A stretch of 64,000 nucleotides of DNA from the NCBI GenBank assembly GCA_009746045.1, contig RPFO01000389.1, positions 2,129,638 to 2,193,637 on the forward strand, read 5' to 3'. The DNA is from Mesostigma viride (lineage: Eukaryota; Streptophyta; Mesostigmatophyceae; Mesostigmatales; Mesostigmataceae). Shown here one piece after another: positions 10,995-21,554 of this stretch; position 1 is the first letter of the stretch, and every line of letters starts with the position of its first letter. The notes beneath the pieces are model-generated. The model was not told the DNA's origin. It worked only from the letters and a program-made list of their open reading frames with translations, and did no database searches. Both the position numbers and the translations under genes were made by a program.

Positions 10995-11820
10995 ATGGAC
11001 GACCCACGACCCCCTTCGCCCAACGGCTCCCCCGCTCCCCGGTTGGCGCCTCGGCGGTCCTCTCGGCTTGCGGCCCTTCTTGCGGAGGTGGGCGACCCGG
11101 CTGCGGGGGGCTCGGGCGCCCCGGTCTCCCCCTCCTTGGTCTGCGAGGTCTGCCGGAGCGGGCACCGCGGGCACCACATGTTAGTTTGTGATGCTTGCAA
11201 TTCCGGGTGGCACTTGCAGTGTCTTACTCCCCGGCTCTACCGGGTCCCGCCGGGCTCCTGGACGTGCCCGCGCTGTCCCCCCCGGCGGGCCCCCGGGCTG
11301 CCCTCCCCGCTGGGTGCTCCGGCCCCCTGCCCCGTGTGCCCCCCTGCCGAGGCCCTCGGGGCGGGCCGTGGCCTGCCCGATGGGGCCGCCGTTGCTCGGG
11401 CCCTGGCGCCCTCGGCCCCGGGGCCCCACCCGTCGCCTGGCCCCGCCGACGGGGGCGCGGCGCTGTCGCCTGGGCTGGCCCGGCCGACCCCCGGCGGGCC
11501 TGGCGACCCCGGCGCCCGCCCCCGGCCCCTCGCTCCCCGACGCTCTGGCCTCCCTTCCCCCGGCCGCGGTTGGCCACCCAGCCGCCACCCCCGTCCTTGC
11601 CGCGTGGGACGGCGGCCCCCGGGCCCACGCGTTCACCTCGTGGCCGCCCTCGCACATTGTCGGCGTGGTGGGCCGCGCCACCTTTTCTTGGGCGTACTGC
11701 CCTTTGTTGCTGGACGCGGTCGGGCTCCAGGCCGCCTTCCCCTCGCTCCCTAGGCCCCCGGCCTTCCTGGCCCTAGTTGCGCAGGTGCGGGCGACATTTC
11801 TTTCCGCCGCCCCCCGGTGA
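10995..11820 (+). pseudogene. LINE copy 2 ORF, PHD-finger segment
   Basis: Same ATG context and C4HC3 PHD finger as copy 1 (ligands at about 11142-11276). Copy 2 preserves a better continuation of the following region: the frame ending AQVRATFLSAAP runs to 11820, where a C6 run precedes GGTGACGG. One extra C there would read through into the middle segment starting TASTLWGY. Confidence 0.7.
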
Positions 11821-12360
11821 CGGCCTCGACTCTTTGGGGGTATGTCTTGGAAGGATATCACGCCGGCTGCCGGCTGCCGTGGCATCTCCCGGCCGCCCGG
11901 CAGGAAGAGCTGCTTTCCCTGGACGAGCGGGTGGGTCAGGAGGTGGTCGAGTTCGTCACGGCGGTGGCTCGAGACGCACAGGTCTCGGTGCGGGCGGCCT
12001 ACCTCGCGGGCGGCGCCGACCTGGGCCTCATGTCCCCGCGGCAGCTTCGCCTCTTCTTGGACGCCCAGGCCCCGCCTCCCGGCCCGGTTGCCAGTGGGGG
12101 CTTTCTCATCACCTCCCTCAGCCTGGCGCAGGCCGCCATGCTGCGTGTGGAGTTCGGGGCCCCCATCGCGGTTCAGGGCGGCCAGGCCATCTTGGTGGAC
12201 TCGGCCGGGCGCGCCCAGCCCCTAACCGCGGGGACGCCTGTTTCTGCCTTCCTCCACGACATCCTGGAGTTGGCAGGCATCCCGCACGAATGGCACCCCG
12301 CGGCTGACCAACCGGTCGGCATCCTCTCGCGCGCCCAGATTGCGCTCTCCCGGGTTGCTG
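11817..12360 (+). pseudogene. LINE copy 2 ORF, middle segment
   Basis: Encodes the same unknown region as 4283-4890 of copy 1. It loses frame near 12343, where copy 1 reads ATTGCTGCTCTCC and this copy reads ATTGCGCTCTCC, a two-base loss. Confidence 0.6.
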
Positions 12361-12403
12361 GGAGGCCGGCTGGGACCCGCCCCCCCCTCATGTCCGGTCC
12401 CTT

Positions 12404-12620
12404 CTGGAGGGGGACGACCCCGAGTCGGGCTCCTGTGCCATCTGCCTTGAGCCCTTCCGGCCGGGGGATGGCTTGTGTCGCCTGCCCGCGTGCGGCCACA
12501 CATTCCATCAAGCGTGCATCGCGCGCAGCTTGCTCCACTCCGTGCCGCGCTGCCCGTTGTGCCGGGCTGTTGTGCCGCCCCCTGGGACTGCGCTTCCTCT
12601 CGGCCCGCCCCCGGTCTCGC
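12404..12620 (+). pseudogene. LINE copy 2 ORF, RING-H2 segment
   Basis: The RING-H2 ligands (CAIC, CGHTFHQAC, CPLC) are all present at about 12434-12562 and unchanged from copy 1. All eight zinc ligands being identical in both copies suggests the finger was functional when the copies were made. Confidence 0.75.
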
Positions 12621-12934
12621 TGGGTCCCCTGCCGGGTCCCCACCGGGCCCCGGGGCCAGCTGCCTCCCCGACCCCTCGGCCGCAGCCCCCGGCCTCGTTG
12701 CCGGGGCCTGGGGTGGTCGCGGGCGCGCTGGCGAGTCCCCCTGGGAGGGGCGCCGGCGTTCTCGATCCCCCTCCGCTGGGGGTCTCCCCGGTGGGCACTG
12801 CCTCCTCCGTGGCCCCGGCGGGCAGGCCGGGCGCTGGTCGGGTCGTGGTGCGCGCGCCTGCCGGCCCGGCTGGGGAGACGCCGCAGGCCCCACGTCCTGC
12901 CTTTGCTGGCGCCGCTCCCCGCCACTCAGCGCCC

Positions 12935-13998
12935 GCCGACGGCCTTCACCGGTGTGCCGTGCTGCTTCCCACGGGGTCCCCGTGTGCTGGTGTGTTCCAC
13001 AACCGTAACCTCCTCTGCCAGCACCTTCGCGCTGTGCACCCCGATCTCGGCGCGGCGGATCTGCAGGCCATGAGCTGTTACCGGTGCCCGGAAACTCACT
13101 GCCAGCGGGTGTACTCCATTCACGGGCGCGCTCAGCACGCGCGCGCCTGTGTTGCTCAACGGCCCCTCAACCGGCCAGCAGTCCCGGCCCCCTCCCCCCT
13201 CCCGCCTCGGCTCCCACCGGCTCCCAGCCCCCGCCGCCCGACTACTCGGCCAGTTGGCGTTGGCTTGACACGGTTCCCTGGGATGCATGCGCCATCAACC
13301 CGACGTCTACCCTGACCGACCTCCCCCACCGCGCGCGTAGCCTTTTCGCGCAATGTGCAATCGTTTCTCTCCGGCGCATGCACGCCGCTCCGGACGACCC
13401 GCTGGGCTTTAAACTGCACATGGTGACCCCCCGCCTGCTCCTCACCCCTCTCGGGCGTGGTGTGCGCGGCCTCCAGGGTGCGGTTATTGCCCGTTGCCGA
13501 CGCTTTCTGCAGGGGGACTGGGAGGGGCTGTTTGACGTGCCGCCCCCGCGCACGGCCCGGCTGTCGGGGGAGGTCAACTTCGAGCGGGTGGCCGCCGACG
13601 TCATCCGCCTCGTCCGCGAGGGGCAGCTCAGCCGGGCCATGACCCGCTTGGAAATGGCCAAGCTGGCCCCCGCCAATGCGGCTACCCTGGCGGCCTTGGA
13701 GGCTCTTCACCCTGCGGAGCCCGGCTTCCAGCTGCCCGTGCCGGACCCCCTGCCGGCCCCCCTCCGGCTGGACCGCGACTGCTTCCTGGAGGTGATGCGT
13801 GCGGTCCCGCGGGCTTCCTCTACCGGGCCGTCGGGCTGGCGCTACGAGCACTTGGAGGTCCTGGTGGGGCATGGGGGCGAGGACATTCTCTTTGACACCC
13901 TCATTGACCTGGCGGCTGGTCGCGTTCCTCCCGCTGCGCGCGAGTGGTTAGCGGGCGCTCGCCTCCTCGCTCTGCTCAAGGGTGTCTTGCCCCCCCCG
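12935..13998 (+). pseudogene. LINE copy 2 ORF, zinc-finger and pre-RT segment
   Basis: Same two Cys/His clusters and the GPSGWRYEHLEVL block as copy 1. Differences from copy 1 are few, for example Asp for Gly in the stretch LFDVPPPRTA. It ends at the same C8 run (about 13990-13997) that breaks copy 1. Confidence 0.75.
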
Positions 13999-15985
13999 AG
14001 GGCAAGGTGCGCCCGATCGCCTGCGGTGAGGTGCTCCGCAAGCTCGTGGGCAAAGTGATCTGCCGCCAAAAGGCGCCCGAGCTCCGTGCCTTTTTCTGCC
14101 CGCCCCTCGCAGCGGGTGAGACCTCGGTGGCGGCCCAGCTGGGGGTGACGACTCCAGGCGGGGCGGATATCCTCATCCATTCGGTGCAGGCCTACCTCGA
14201 GGCCCACCCCACCCACGCTGTCGTCAAGGTCGACTGCCACAACGCGTTCAACAGTCTGTCCCGCGCCAGCATGTTTGCGGCCGTCATGGAGTCCTTCGAG
14301 GACTTGTACGCTTGGACAGCCGTGTGCTACGGCCAGCCCGGCCAACTGGTTCACATCATGGAGGACGGCACTCGCGGCGGCCTGCTGTCGCGGACGGGCA
14401 CCCAGCAAGGGGACCCCTGGGACCCCTGTACTTTGCCGCCCCCCTCCAGGGTTGCCTCCAAGCGGTCCATGCTGCCCACCCGGCGGTCGCTATTCAGGCC
14501 TACTTGGATGATATCTACCTTCTGGGCCCTGTGCCGGACACCACCGCGGCTCTGCTGGCACTGCAGACCGCGGTGGCCGACATCAACCTCCAGTTGACCC
14601 TGGCCAAGTGCGCGGTGTACTCGCCCCAAGGTGATTGCTCCGGCTTTCCGCCCCAGCTCTTGGGCCGCGACGAGCGCCTCCATGGGTTGGATGTCCTCGG
14701 CGTTCCGGTTGGCGACCCCGCGTTTGTCATCGATGCTCTGCGGGCCGCCCTCGAGGCACGCACTGAGGTACTGCCCTTGATTGCGCGCCTTCATGATTCG
14801 CAGACCAAGGGTCTGCTTCTGTGGTTTTGCGCTCACCCTCGCGTCGTTCACTGGCTCCGGGGCGCTCTTCCGGCTCAGGTCCGGCTGGCCGCCGAGGGCC
14901 ACGACGAACGCATCCAGTCGGCCTTGGCGCAGCTGGTCCCGGGCCCCGACCTCCCGCCACATGCTATTCGCATTGCCTCCCTGCCTGCACGGATGGGTGG
15001 CTGTGGTCTGACTCGTGCCGCCCGGCTGGCCCCAGCAGCATTTTTGGGCTCCGTCGCTCAGTCGTGGGCGGAAAGCTGCCGGCTCCTGCCCCTTTTGGCA
15101 ACGGCAGCGCCTGACCTCCTGGACCCCAGCAACCCCTTGCCCTTCGTCACTGCCATCCAGGAGGCCTATGCTGAGATCCAGCAGGCCTGTTCTCCCGTCC
15201 GTGCCGCTCAGGCGGTACAGCGCCACCTCCCTCGCGGCACTCCCTCGGTCGCCTCCGTTCAATCTCCCGCCGCATTCCCTGCTCGCGTCATCGATAAACA
15301 CCAGAAAACCTACGCGGGTATTCTGCACACGGCTGATTGGATTGCTCTTTTCGCGGACCTCAACGCCCAGGGACGTGCGTGGCTGTTCTCGCTTTCCTTG
15401 CGGAGTGTGGGCTCGGCGTACCTTCGTGCTCTTCCCATGGCCCCCCATTCGCCTTGGCTCCCAGCCACTACTCGGTGGCGCTCCGGCACCAGCTATTTGC
15501 CCCGCAGCCTCTTGTTCCGGCCGGGCGGCCTTGTGGTAGCTGTGGGCAGCCGCTGGATCCCACGGGGACTCACTACCTTTCCTGCATGGGGGGCCAACAG
15601 AATCAGAATTGGTATTTGTATTTGCACACTGTCCTCCTGACGGTGGTGCTCGCCATGATTCGGTCGGTTTTCCCCCACGCGAACATCCGGTCCGAGGATG
15701 CGGATGCCGCTGCATTCTATTCCCCCAACCACCGGCCTGACATCGTGGTGCTGGACTTTGAGGGGGGTGGCCGGCATCTGCTTATTGACGTTTCGGTGGC
15801 GCGGCCCTTGGCTCTTAGCCACGTGGCTGGGGCCTCCCTCACGGCAGGTTACACGGCGGACCGGGCGGAGCGGGCCAAGCTCCTGGCCTACGGCGACGTC
15901 GGGCACCATCGTGTGGTGCCCTTTGTCCTGGAGGAGTTTGGGGCCATGGGGCCCCTGACCTCCGCCTTCTTCAAGGAGTGTTGCA
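13999..15985 (+). pseudogene. LINE copy 2 reverse transcriptase and restriction-like endonuclease
   Basis: The RT blocks and endonuclease core match copy 1. One C is missing at 14414, inside the codons for the GDPLGP motif, so the frame changes in the middle of the RT palm. A second C is missing near 15446, before the CCHC motif. The endonuclease part (15451-15985) keeps CGSCGQPLDPTGTHYLSC, RPDIVVLDF, LLIDVSV and then ADRAERAKLLAYGD, giving the fullest C-terminus in the window. As assembled the protein cannot be made in one piece. Confidence 0.88.
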
Positions 15986-15990
15986 GACCT

Positions 15991-16023
15991 CCGTGCAGGC
16001 AGGGAGGCAATGCGAATAGCATG
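15991..16023 (-). repeat. 33-bp inverted copy of internal LINE sequence at the element end
   Basis: 15991-16023 is the exact reverse complement of 14960-14992, which lies in the RT 3' region of the same copy. It sits precisely at the end of recognisable LINE sequence, as expected from a template switch or snap-back during insertion. Confidence 0.9.
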
Positions 16024-16962
16024 CACATATATATACTGATTCAATAAAACATTTCGGCGATTTTGTTCCCGGCATTGATAATCAAAAGCTGCTAGCAGGC
16101 CAAGGACTTCAAAAGTGGCAATAGATCGATGTAGGTCGTCGATAAACTTGTCTAGTCGAAATATTCCGGTCGCAAAATTCGTGCGTGGCCTGCAGGCATC
16201 GGACAAAGTGCACGCAACAGCAGGAGTCGGTTGAGTTCGAAGCACGGCTGACAAAAAATTTCGGCGCAAAGTCCGTCCGGCGGAAAATTCGCTCGGCTGC
16301 CAAAATTTCGGCAAGAATTTCGGCGCAATGTCCGGTTTTCGGACGATTGAAATTAGCGTTTTTTTCTTGCAAAAATCTACCCCATTCCGCGTGGGACCAC
16401 CCGGTGGTGGTGTTCCGCTCTCGTTCAACCACTTTGAGAAGATGAATGGGTTCGAGCGAGCGCATGTGAAATGGACGGACAGGAAGCTGCGCCGTCCCGG
16501 CGGTAAAACTGGGAACCAACATACAAAGAAAGCCAAGATGGCACTAGCTATGTAGCGGTGACGAAGAACCTGTTCCTCGTTTTTAAAGAGGAACCCGGGT
16601 CTCCTGAGGTAGCTTTTCCAACTTCCAATGGCCTATGGGTGTAGGGTGCATGCAAACAGGTGGCATCATGTTTAATAACTTACTTAGTCAGGCCGTGCCC
16701 TGTATGGGTGAGCCAATGTGAGAGCTAATAATACACTGCCTACCGGCAATGCGTACTATTTTTTGTAGCCTCCTATTGTTACCATGTGCACATGCTTGTA
16801 TGCATGCTAAGTTATCATCGCCGCGTGTCTTAGTAGGGCTGCCGGCTGCCGGCTGCGTATACCCCGGTATGAGAATCAGGGCACAAGCAGCCCACTCTAG
16901 GGGCCTATGGCAAGGCTTCAGAGTTTAGGATAAATTATATAACTGTATAAGAAATCCTATTG
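16024..16962. other. Non-coding stretch between LINE copy 2 and a LINE fragment
   Basis: No convincing gene. AATAAA occurs at about 16044. Near 16250-16330 a short phrase (AATTTCGGCGCAA/AAGTCCG) recurs imperfectly. Near 16571-16593 GTTCCTC and GAGGAAC form a 7-bp inverted repeat. Short open frames here show no domain or codon pattern. Confidence 0.5.
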
Positions 16963-17690
16963 GGTTTTTTTTTTATTTTTTTTTTAAATCGCCACCATCC
17001 GGGGGGGGCTCCGCCCCCCGCGGACCCCCCCCCCCCGGCCTCGGCCGCTTCGCGGCCTCGGCCGGGACCCTTACCGGAATTACCGGACCCCCCCCCCTCT
17101 TAGCAAAAACACTGAGTTGCGCCCACGCCATGCCGATCCGTGTCGTCAGGTCGTCCTCGCAGTCGGGAAGCCAACTGCCGAGCAGCTTGCCTGAAGCGGC
17201 CTGAAGTAGCCGTAGTTGACCTCGCGGTGTCGTCAAATAGGCGGAGCCGGTGGGGGCCCTGCCATGCCGAGGCCCAGGGCCTCCGTTTTGGGGCTGATTT
17301 CTAGACCAACCGCCCGAAGCCTCGAGCGCTAGGCAGTCCAGCCAAAGTTAAGGGTAGACTCCGGCTTCTCGATGAGCATGATGTTGTCGGCATAAATGAG
17401 TTCAGCTAGTAAATTCTGCTTGTTAGTCGGCCCCCCTTCCCCAAGCTCGTTCGTGATCGCTAGGCCCGAGGGGCACGGCCTGCAATGCTAGCAAAGCGAG
17501 CACGTGCCTGGCGCATAACATAATCCACTACAATAATAAACAGGTACGGCGACAGGACGTAACCCTGCCAGACGCCGGTCTGCAGTGGGCATGGCGGGGT
17601 AAAGCCATGTTGAGTGCGCACCGGGTCACACATGAAGAACATCAACCTGAGCAGTTCTTGTCACAATGACCCCCAACCTTGAGGACGCGT
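16963..17690 (-). pseudogene. 3' fragment of a different LINE reverse transcriptase with poly(A) tail
   Basis: Reading the minus strand, 17645-17460 encodes GVWQGYVLSPYLFIIVVDYV, the RT block usually written QGDxLSPxLF. Then 17400-17350 encodes ELIYADNIMLIEKPES, the YADD box with the last Asp changed to Asn. Then 17236-17100 encodes LGSWLPDCEDDLTTRIGMAWAQL, typical of the LINE thumb region. These lie in different frames with stops between them. The low-coordinate end is a T-run at 16965-16985, which is the element's poly(A) tail on the minus strand. It is 5'-truncated and unrelated to the GC-rich LINEs upstream. Confidence 0.8.
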
Positions 17691-17699
17691 TGTTGTCAG

Positions 17700-18829
17700 C
17701 GTGCAAGAGCTAATTATATTGTTACGGCGTGTAACAAACTATGTTATTACGGCCGTAAATAGAGGCCTTACGCTCTTGGTGGCCTCAGCTATTCCGAAAC
17801 AGTCCATGGTTACGAGTGTTGTCTTTCCTACGTTTACGTGTGGTTAGGACCCTTTTGACCGGTTGTTACATGGTCCAGTGACGTGTCAATTGTTCAGTAA
17901 GATACTATGGGCCGGTGCAGTCGCGCCGCGCTGCGTACTTTAGGGCCTGGACCATTGGCGCTCTGTGTGGTCTGGACCAGCGCCGCCCCACGTGGCATTA
18001 GAGTGCGTAGATCTAACCTACCTGTGATCGTACGGGCGAGGGCCATGTTTGGCCCGAGCACGCACAAGTCTGTCGGCCAATTTAGGTGTTGCAATTTCCT
18101 TGTGTTGACAGTTCGACCTTTGAAATGGCTTGTTATAGCTAGTCGAACCATGGATGTACGTTATTGCCAGTAATGTCTAAGTAAATGTGTCAATGGCTTA
18201 GTATGGAAACAATTATCGGAAAGAAAAAGCATTAGAGTCGGGAGTTCAACGATCTTTCAAAATGCAGAACAGGGTTCCTTCTTCTACCGGGTTAGTTAGT
18301 CTAGGACAGGTTAGATCCTGGGGTCGAGGTGGAGTAGAAGAACCGGGTCGTAGCAATGGTAATCGAGGAGTTAGTTTAGGGAACCCCGATCAAGCTCTCC
18401 ATAACAATCTATACACGGCGTTGGCACCCCGCGACCTAGACGGCGCTGCCTGCAATGATGACGACAATTTAACAGGTAATGGTCGAGTCGCCTGTTAGAC
18501 GCCTAGATACCGTGCTGCCTGCAGTCCAGGCCACCTTCTAGGCGAAGTTAGACTTGATCGCCGCGGGCTGTGTGCATAGATAGATACATTACCTACTCAG
18601 TCCATAGAACCTACTACGCCTTTTGTATAATTATGGTTGCTGTTTCAGTTCCGGCACCAGTAGGGTTGCTGGTCCGGTGTTGGGCGTCCTGCGTTATATA
18701 CCATGGTTTTTATTTTCTGCCGCTTTTGTTAGTTGCTTCTTCCTTTCTTTTATCGCGTCTGTCATGGTCCTTTTCTAGGGGAACCTCTTGCAGTTCCTAG
18801 AGTTTGCCTCCCTAGGTAGTATAAACCTG

Positions 18830-18830
<1 letters not shown>
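17700..18830. other. Non-coding stretch, nothing recognised
   Basis: No domain, RNA gene or clear repeat could be seen. A small open frame at 18262-18498 (78 codons) has no recognisable motif and is not supported by anything else. Confidence 0.4.
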
Positions 18831-18866
<36 letters not shown>

Positions 18867-18897
18867 CATCATCATCATCATCATTATTATTATTACT
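18831..18897 (+). repeat. ATT/ATC trinucleotide microsatellite
   Basis: About 22 triplets: a run of ATT, then ATC, then ATT. It produces spurious Leu-run and Asn/Asp-run open frames on both strands. Confidence 0.95.
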
Positions 18898-19160
18898 AGA
18901 GATGGATTCCCTACCTACCTGTAGTTGTGGTTGGGTTGTGATACGTCCTCCTGCCCATCCCCCGACTACCCTCGCCCTGCCTAGTAAGGTAGTGTCTACC
19001 CTTCTTGCAATGCCTCCCCACTCTACCACCCGTGGCATGGTTCCCCAGTGTCCTACGTCTACTACTCATATCCCAGATAGCCTCTTTGTATTGACTTTGG
19101 TTCTTTAACCCTTCCTATTACCTTGTTTAAGGAAAAGTAAAATAGCACATACTCTTACAA

Positions 19161-19823
19161 ATGGTCTCTCAACAATCTTCCCCTGGTCGCAGTTGACCCG
19201 CTATCAACCATCGTGCTAGTGCTAGTGGTAGTGACCCTACTAGTACACATCTTCCTTCTACCCATGTTTCTGCTACCCCTGTTGGTAATAAGCCGTAAGC
19301 GTGAGTCCATGGATATCGTGTACCACCTTACCGCACAGGCAGTGATGCCTAGGCTTCCTACCCACTGAGTCTCCCTTTACCCCTGCGTACCACTTAGGTA
19401 ATCGTACGCCTATGGATGCACCCCTACGCCTACTGGTGCACCACTACCTATGAAGTACGTCAGCATGCTAGGTTAGCTAGTGCTGCACACGGGCAGCTCC
19501 CTCCTACGTCTACTAACCCTGCCCCAGCTTCTCTTGCTGCTCCTACCCTGTTGGGTGTGGCACCTACTACTAGTAAATGGTCGTACGCATGCTCCTATAT
19601 AGGTCCTTCTGGTAGACCTACTGCCGTCCCCATGCGTCCTCCTGCCCCTTTTGCGCAGCCTACCGTTGCCTATGAAACCTGATCGGTCTTCCCCTACCCC
19701 TGCCTTCAATGTACAAGGTAACCCTACTGGTACCCCTAAGACTAGGGCTGCCCAGCAACGGGCCAGTGAGCCCATAGGTCCTCCCCCTGTCACTATACTT
19801 CTACCCTTCCTGCAGCCCCTACC
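19161..19823 (+). pseudogene. Degenerate Pro/Ser/Thr-rich Gag-like relic (copy D1)
   Basis: From the ATG at 19161 the conceptual product begins MVSQQSSPGRS, then a stop, then PAINHRASASGSDPTS; further on it reads GPSGRPTAVPMRPPAPF. A second relic at 28764-29460 starts MSSQTSLGGGMSPINQ and contains GPTGYPTAVPTHPPVSW in the same order. The shared order suggests two decayed copies of one Pro/Ser/Thr-rich ORF, plausibly a retroelement Gag, but no zinc knuckle or other diagnostic motif is present. Copia element A is inserted at its right end. Confidence 0.4.
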
Positions 19824-20619
19824 ATTTGCGCAGCAACTCGTCAGCAGAGCTTGTGAGCTCCTGGTCCTTGCCGGCTGGAATGACCCTAGGCTGCTGGCTA
19901 GCAACCTTTATCCTCACACCAGGCCTACGACCCTCGATAGGCTCGCCACTCGTCGTGACGACCAAGGTTCGTGTGTGAAGACGCTCGTTGCCTCGTTGAG
20001 CCTCGAGCTATATGCAACCTCGTTCCATCCTTGTTCCTCGGTCATGAGCAACGCTGGGCAACGCTACATTGCCAGAGCCTCGTATCGCTGCCTTGCATCC
20101 TCGTTGCAGGCAGCATACAGGAATCTCTGGCTATCCTGTGTCTAGGACAGCACAGGACCTGCCACAGTCCTGCAAGGACTTACATCCTTGCAGACCTGCT
20201 GGCTGGTTACTGGCTTCTACTAGCCACAGTACCGTTGAGCCCTCAGTACACTGTGTCCCAGTCACGTGAGAGTCCAGGCTAAGCCTGTGCAGGCACGGCC
20301 TGCCACGTGTCCTGTCCACTATGCCCTGAGTGTGCCCCGCCCTCGCCCCCCGGTCGGCAGTACTTCGGGAAGTCTTGATAACTTTCTAGTCCCTTGTCTG
20401 TTCTAGGCGGTTGACACGGCGTTGGAAAGGTCTCCTCAACCTGCATCCATCTAGCACATTGGTGCCCCAATATGCTAAATCCAACCCTTTCTTGTTTTGG
20501 AGCCTTTCTTGTCTTGATAACTTTCTAGTCCCTTGTCTGTTCTAGGCGGTTGACACGGCGTTGGAAAGGTCTCCTCAACCTGCATCCATCTAGCACATTG
20601 GTGCCCCAATATGCTAACT
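19824..20619 (-). repeat. Element A 3' LTR with duplicated tract-U3 junction
   Basis: On the minus strand the LTR begins AGTTAGCATATTGGGGC and ends GCTGCGCAAAT. The 139-bp unit at 20374-20512 is repeated at 20513-20642. It contains the first 107 or so bases of U3 plus the polypurine tract, so two tract/U3 junctions lie in tandem. Without the duplication and three extra bases near 20370 it equals the 654-bp 5' LTR. Confidence 0.9.
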
Positions 20620-20637
20620 CCAACCCTTTCTTGTTTT
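20620..20637 (-). other. Element A polypurine tract
   Basis: Minus strand AAACAAGAAAGGGTTGG directly before the 3' LTR. The same tract precedes the B 3' LTR (38080-38097), and a close relative (AAAGAAGGGATTGG type) precedes that of F. It is the expected primer site for plus-strand DNA synthesis. Confidence 0.8.
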
Positions 20638-21554
20638 GGAGCTTGGACCAGCCTGAGAACCTATCAGCCACTGTCCCCACAAGCCTTCAGACATCTGATC
20701 CCTCCCAGAGACCAGACCTGCCTTTTCTTTTGGAACCTGAGGTGCCTCCAAATATTAGCTAGGCCTGCTCATTGGTTCAAAGGTTGCCCTCTGACCCACA
20801 TGACATCCCAACCCTTTCTTTGGGAACCTGGTGGAGATTAAAGTTAGGTCTTCACTTAGTCAGAGGAGTTTGGATAGAGGAGTCCATGAACGTACTATTG
20901 TGAGTTCCTGGTCATCCAGTTATCACAGGCGCCCGTTCATATGGCGCCCGCCACGGAGCCTCCCTTATCTTTTAAATCCTTCCAAAGACTGAGAGAGCCC
21001 TGACAAATGTTAGCCAACACATGGGGAGCCCATGTCCTCACTGAGTCTCACTCAGGATTCATACATGCCAGGCTGAGGTCAGCTGGGGAATCGAACCCCA
21101 CCCCATATCCTCCAGGTTTGGATCAGCTCCTGGAACTGAGCATCACAAACAACAAGACATGACAATAACAAGATTATGTTTTATTATAAAGGAGTATAAC
21201 CCATAGTGAGGCCCCTGGCAACCACGTCCAACATGGTCACACAACCAGGGATTTTATTAGCATGCAACAGGTTGGTTACAGAGAATATATACAAATGTAC
21301 AGCAACCTGTTAGAGCCAACACTTGGGCTGCCCTTGCAGGGTCCATTCCATGAAGACCCAAGGCCCATTACAAAGTCCTTAAGACTCTTCTGCAGCTCCA
21401 TGACAGAGCCAGGCGAAATTCTCAGCCAGGGGAGTGACTCCACCCTGACCCCTGTCCAGCAGAGTGTGTCTGAACTCTGAAGGACCTGCTGTCAGCCACC
21501 ACGTGGCTGCCCAGCCCACTGGGATGCCTCCCACCTAGAGCAAGGCTGTTTGGT
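20638..21554 (-). other. Element A long 3' UTR with conserved structures
   Basis: About 0.9 kb without a gene. It holds two AATAAA signals (minus strand, near 21255 and 21182), a tRNA T-arm-like hairpin at 21084-21100, and two GGCGCCCG boxes at 20928-20935 and 20943-20950. The hairpin and paired boxes recur in element F although the coding regions have diverged strongly, so they probably matter to the element. Confidence 0.7.
21084..21100 (-). other. tRNA T-arm-like hairpin / pol III B-box-like motif (element A)
   Basis: Minus strand TGGGGTTCGATTCCCCA forms a 5-bp stem with a 7-base TTCGATT loop, the geometry of a tRNA T-arm, and matches the B-box consensus GGTTCGANTCC. No acceptor, D or anticodon arm could be found around it, so it is not a complete tRNA gene. 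Confidence 0.65.

Larger units (their letters stand above)
9733..16023 (+). mobile_element. R2-like LINE copy 2
   Basis: The body 10888-15983 is nearly identical to copy 1 with the same domain order. It extends slightly past the last shared codons (TTCAAGGAGTG) and then meets a 33-base reverse-complement copy of its own RT region, after which non-element DNA begins. An AATAAA lies at about 16044. Copy 2 lacks a single C in GACCCCCTGGG at 14414 and another near 15446 relative to copy 1, and two bases near 12343, so its breaks differ from those of copy 1. Confidence 0.85.

Noticed and set aside
18775-19108. Leu-run and Asn/Asp-run ORFs near the microsatellite
   Set aside because: They arise from translating ATT/ATC triplets; no other coding evidence.
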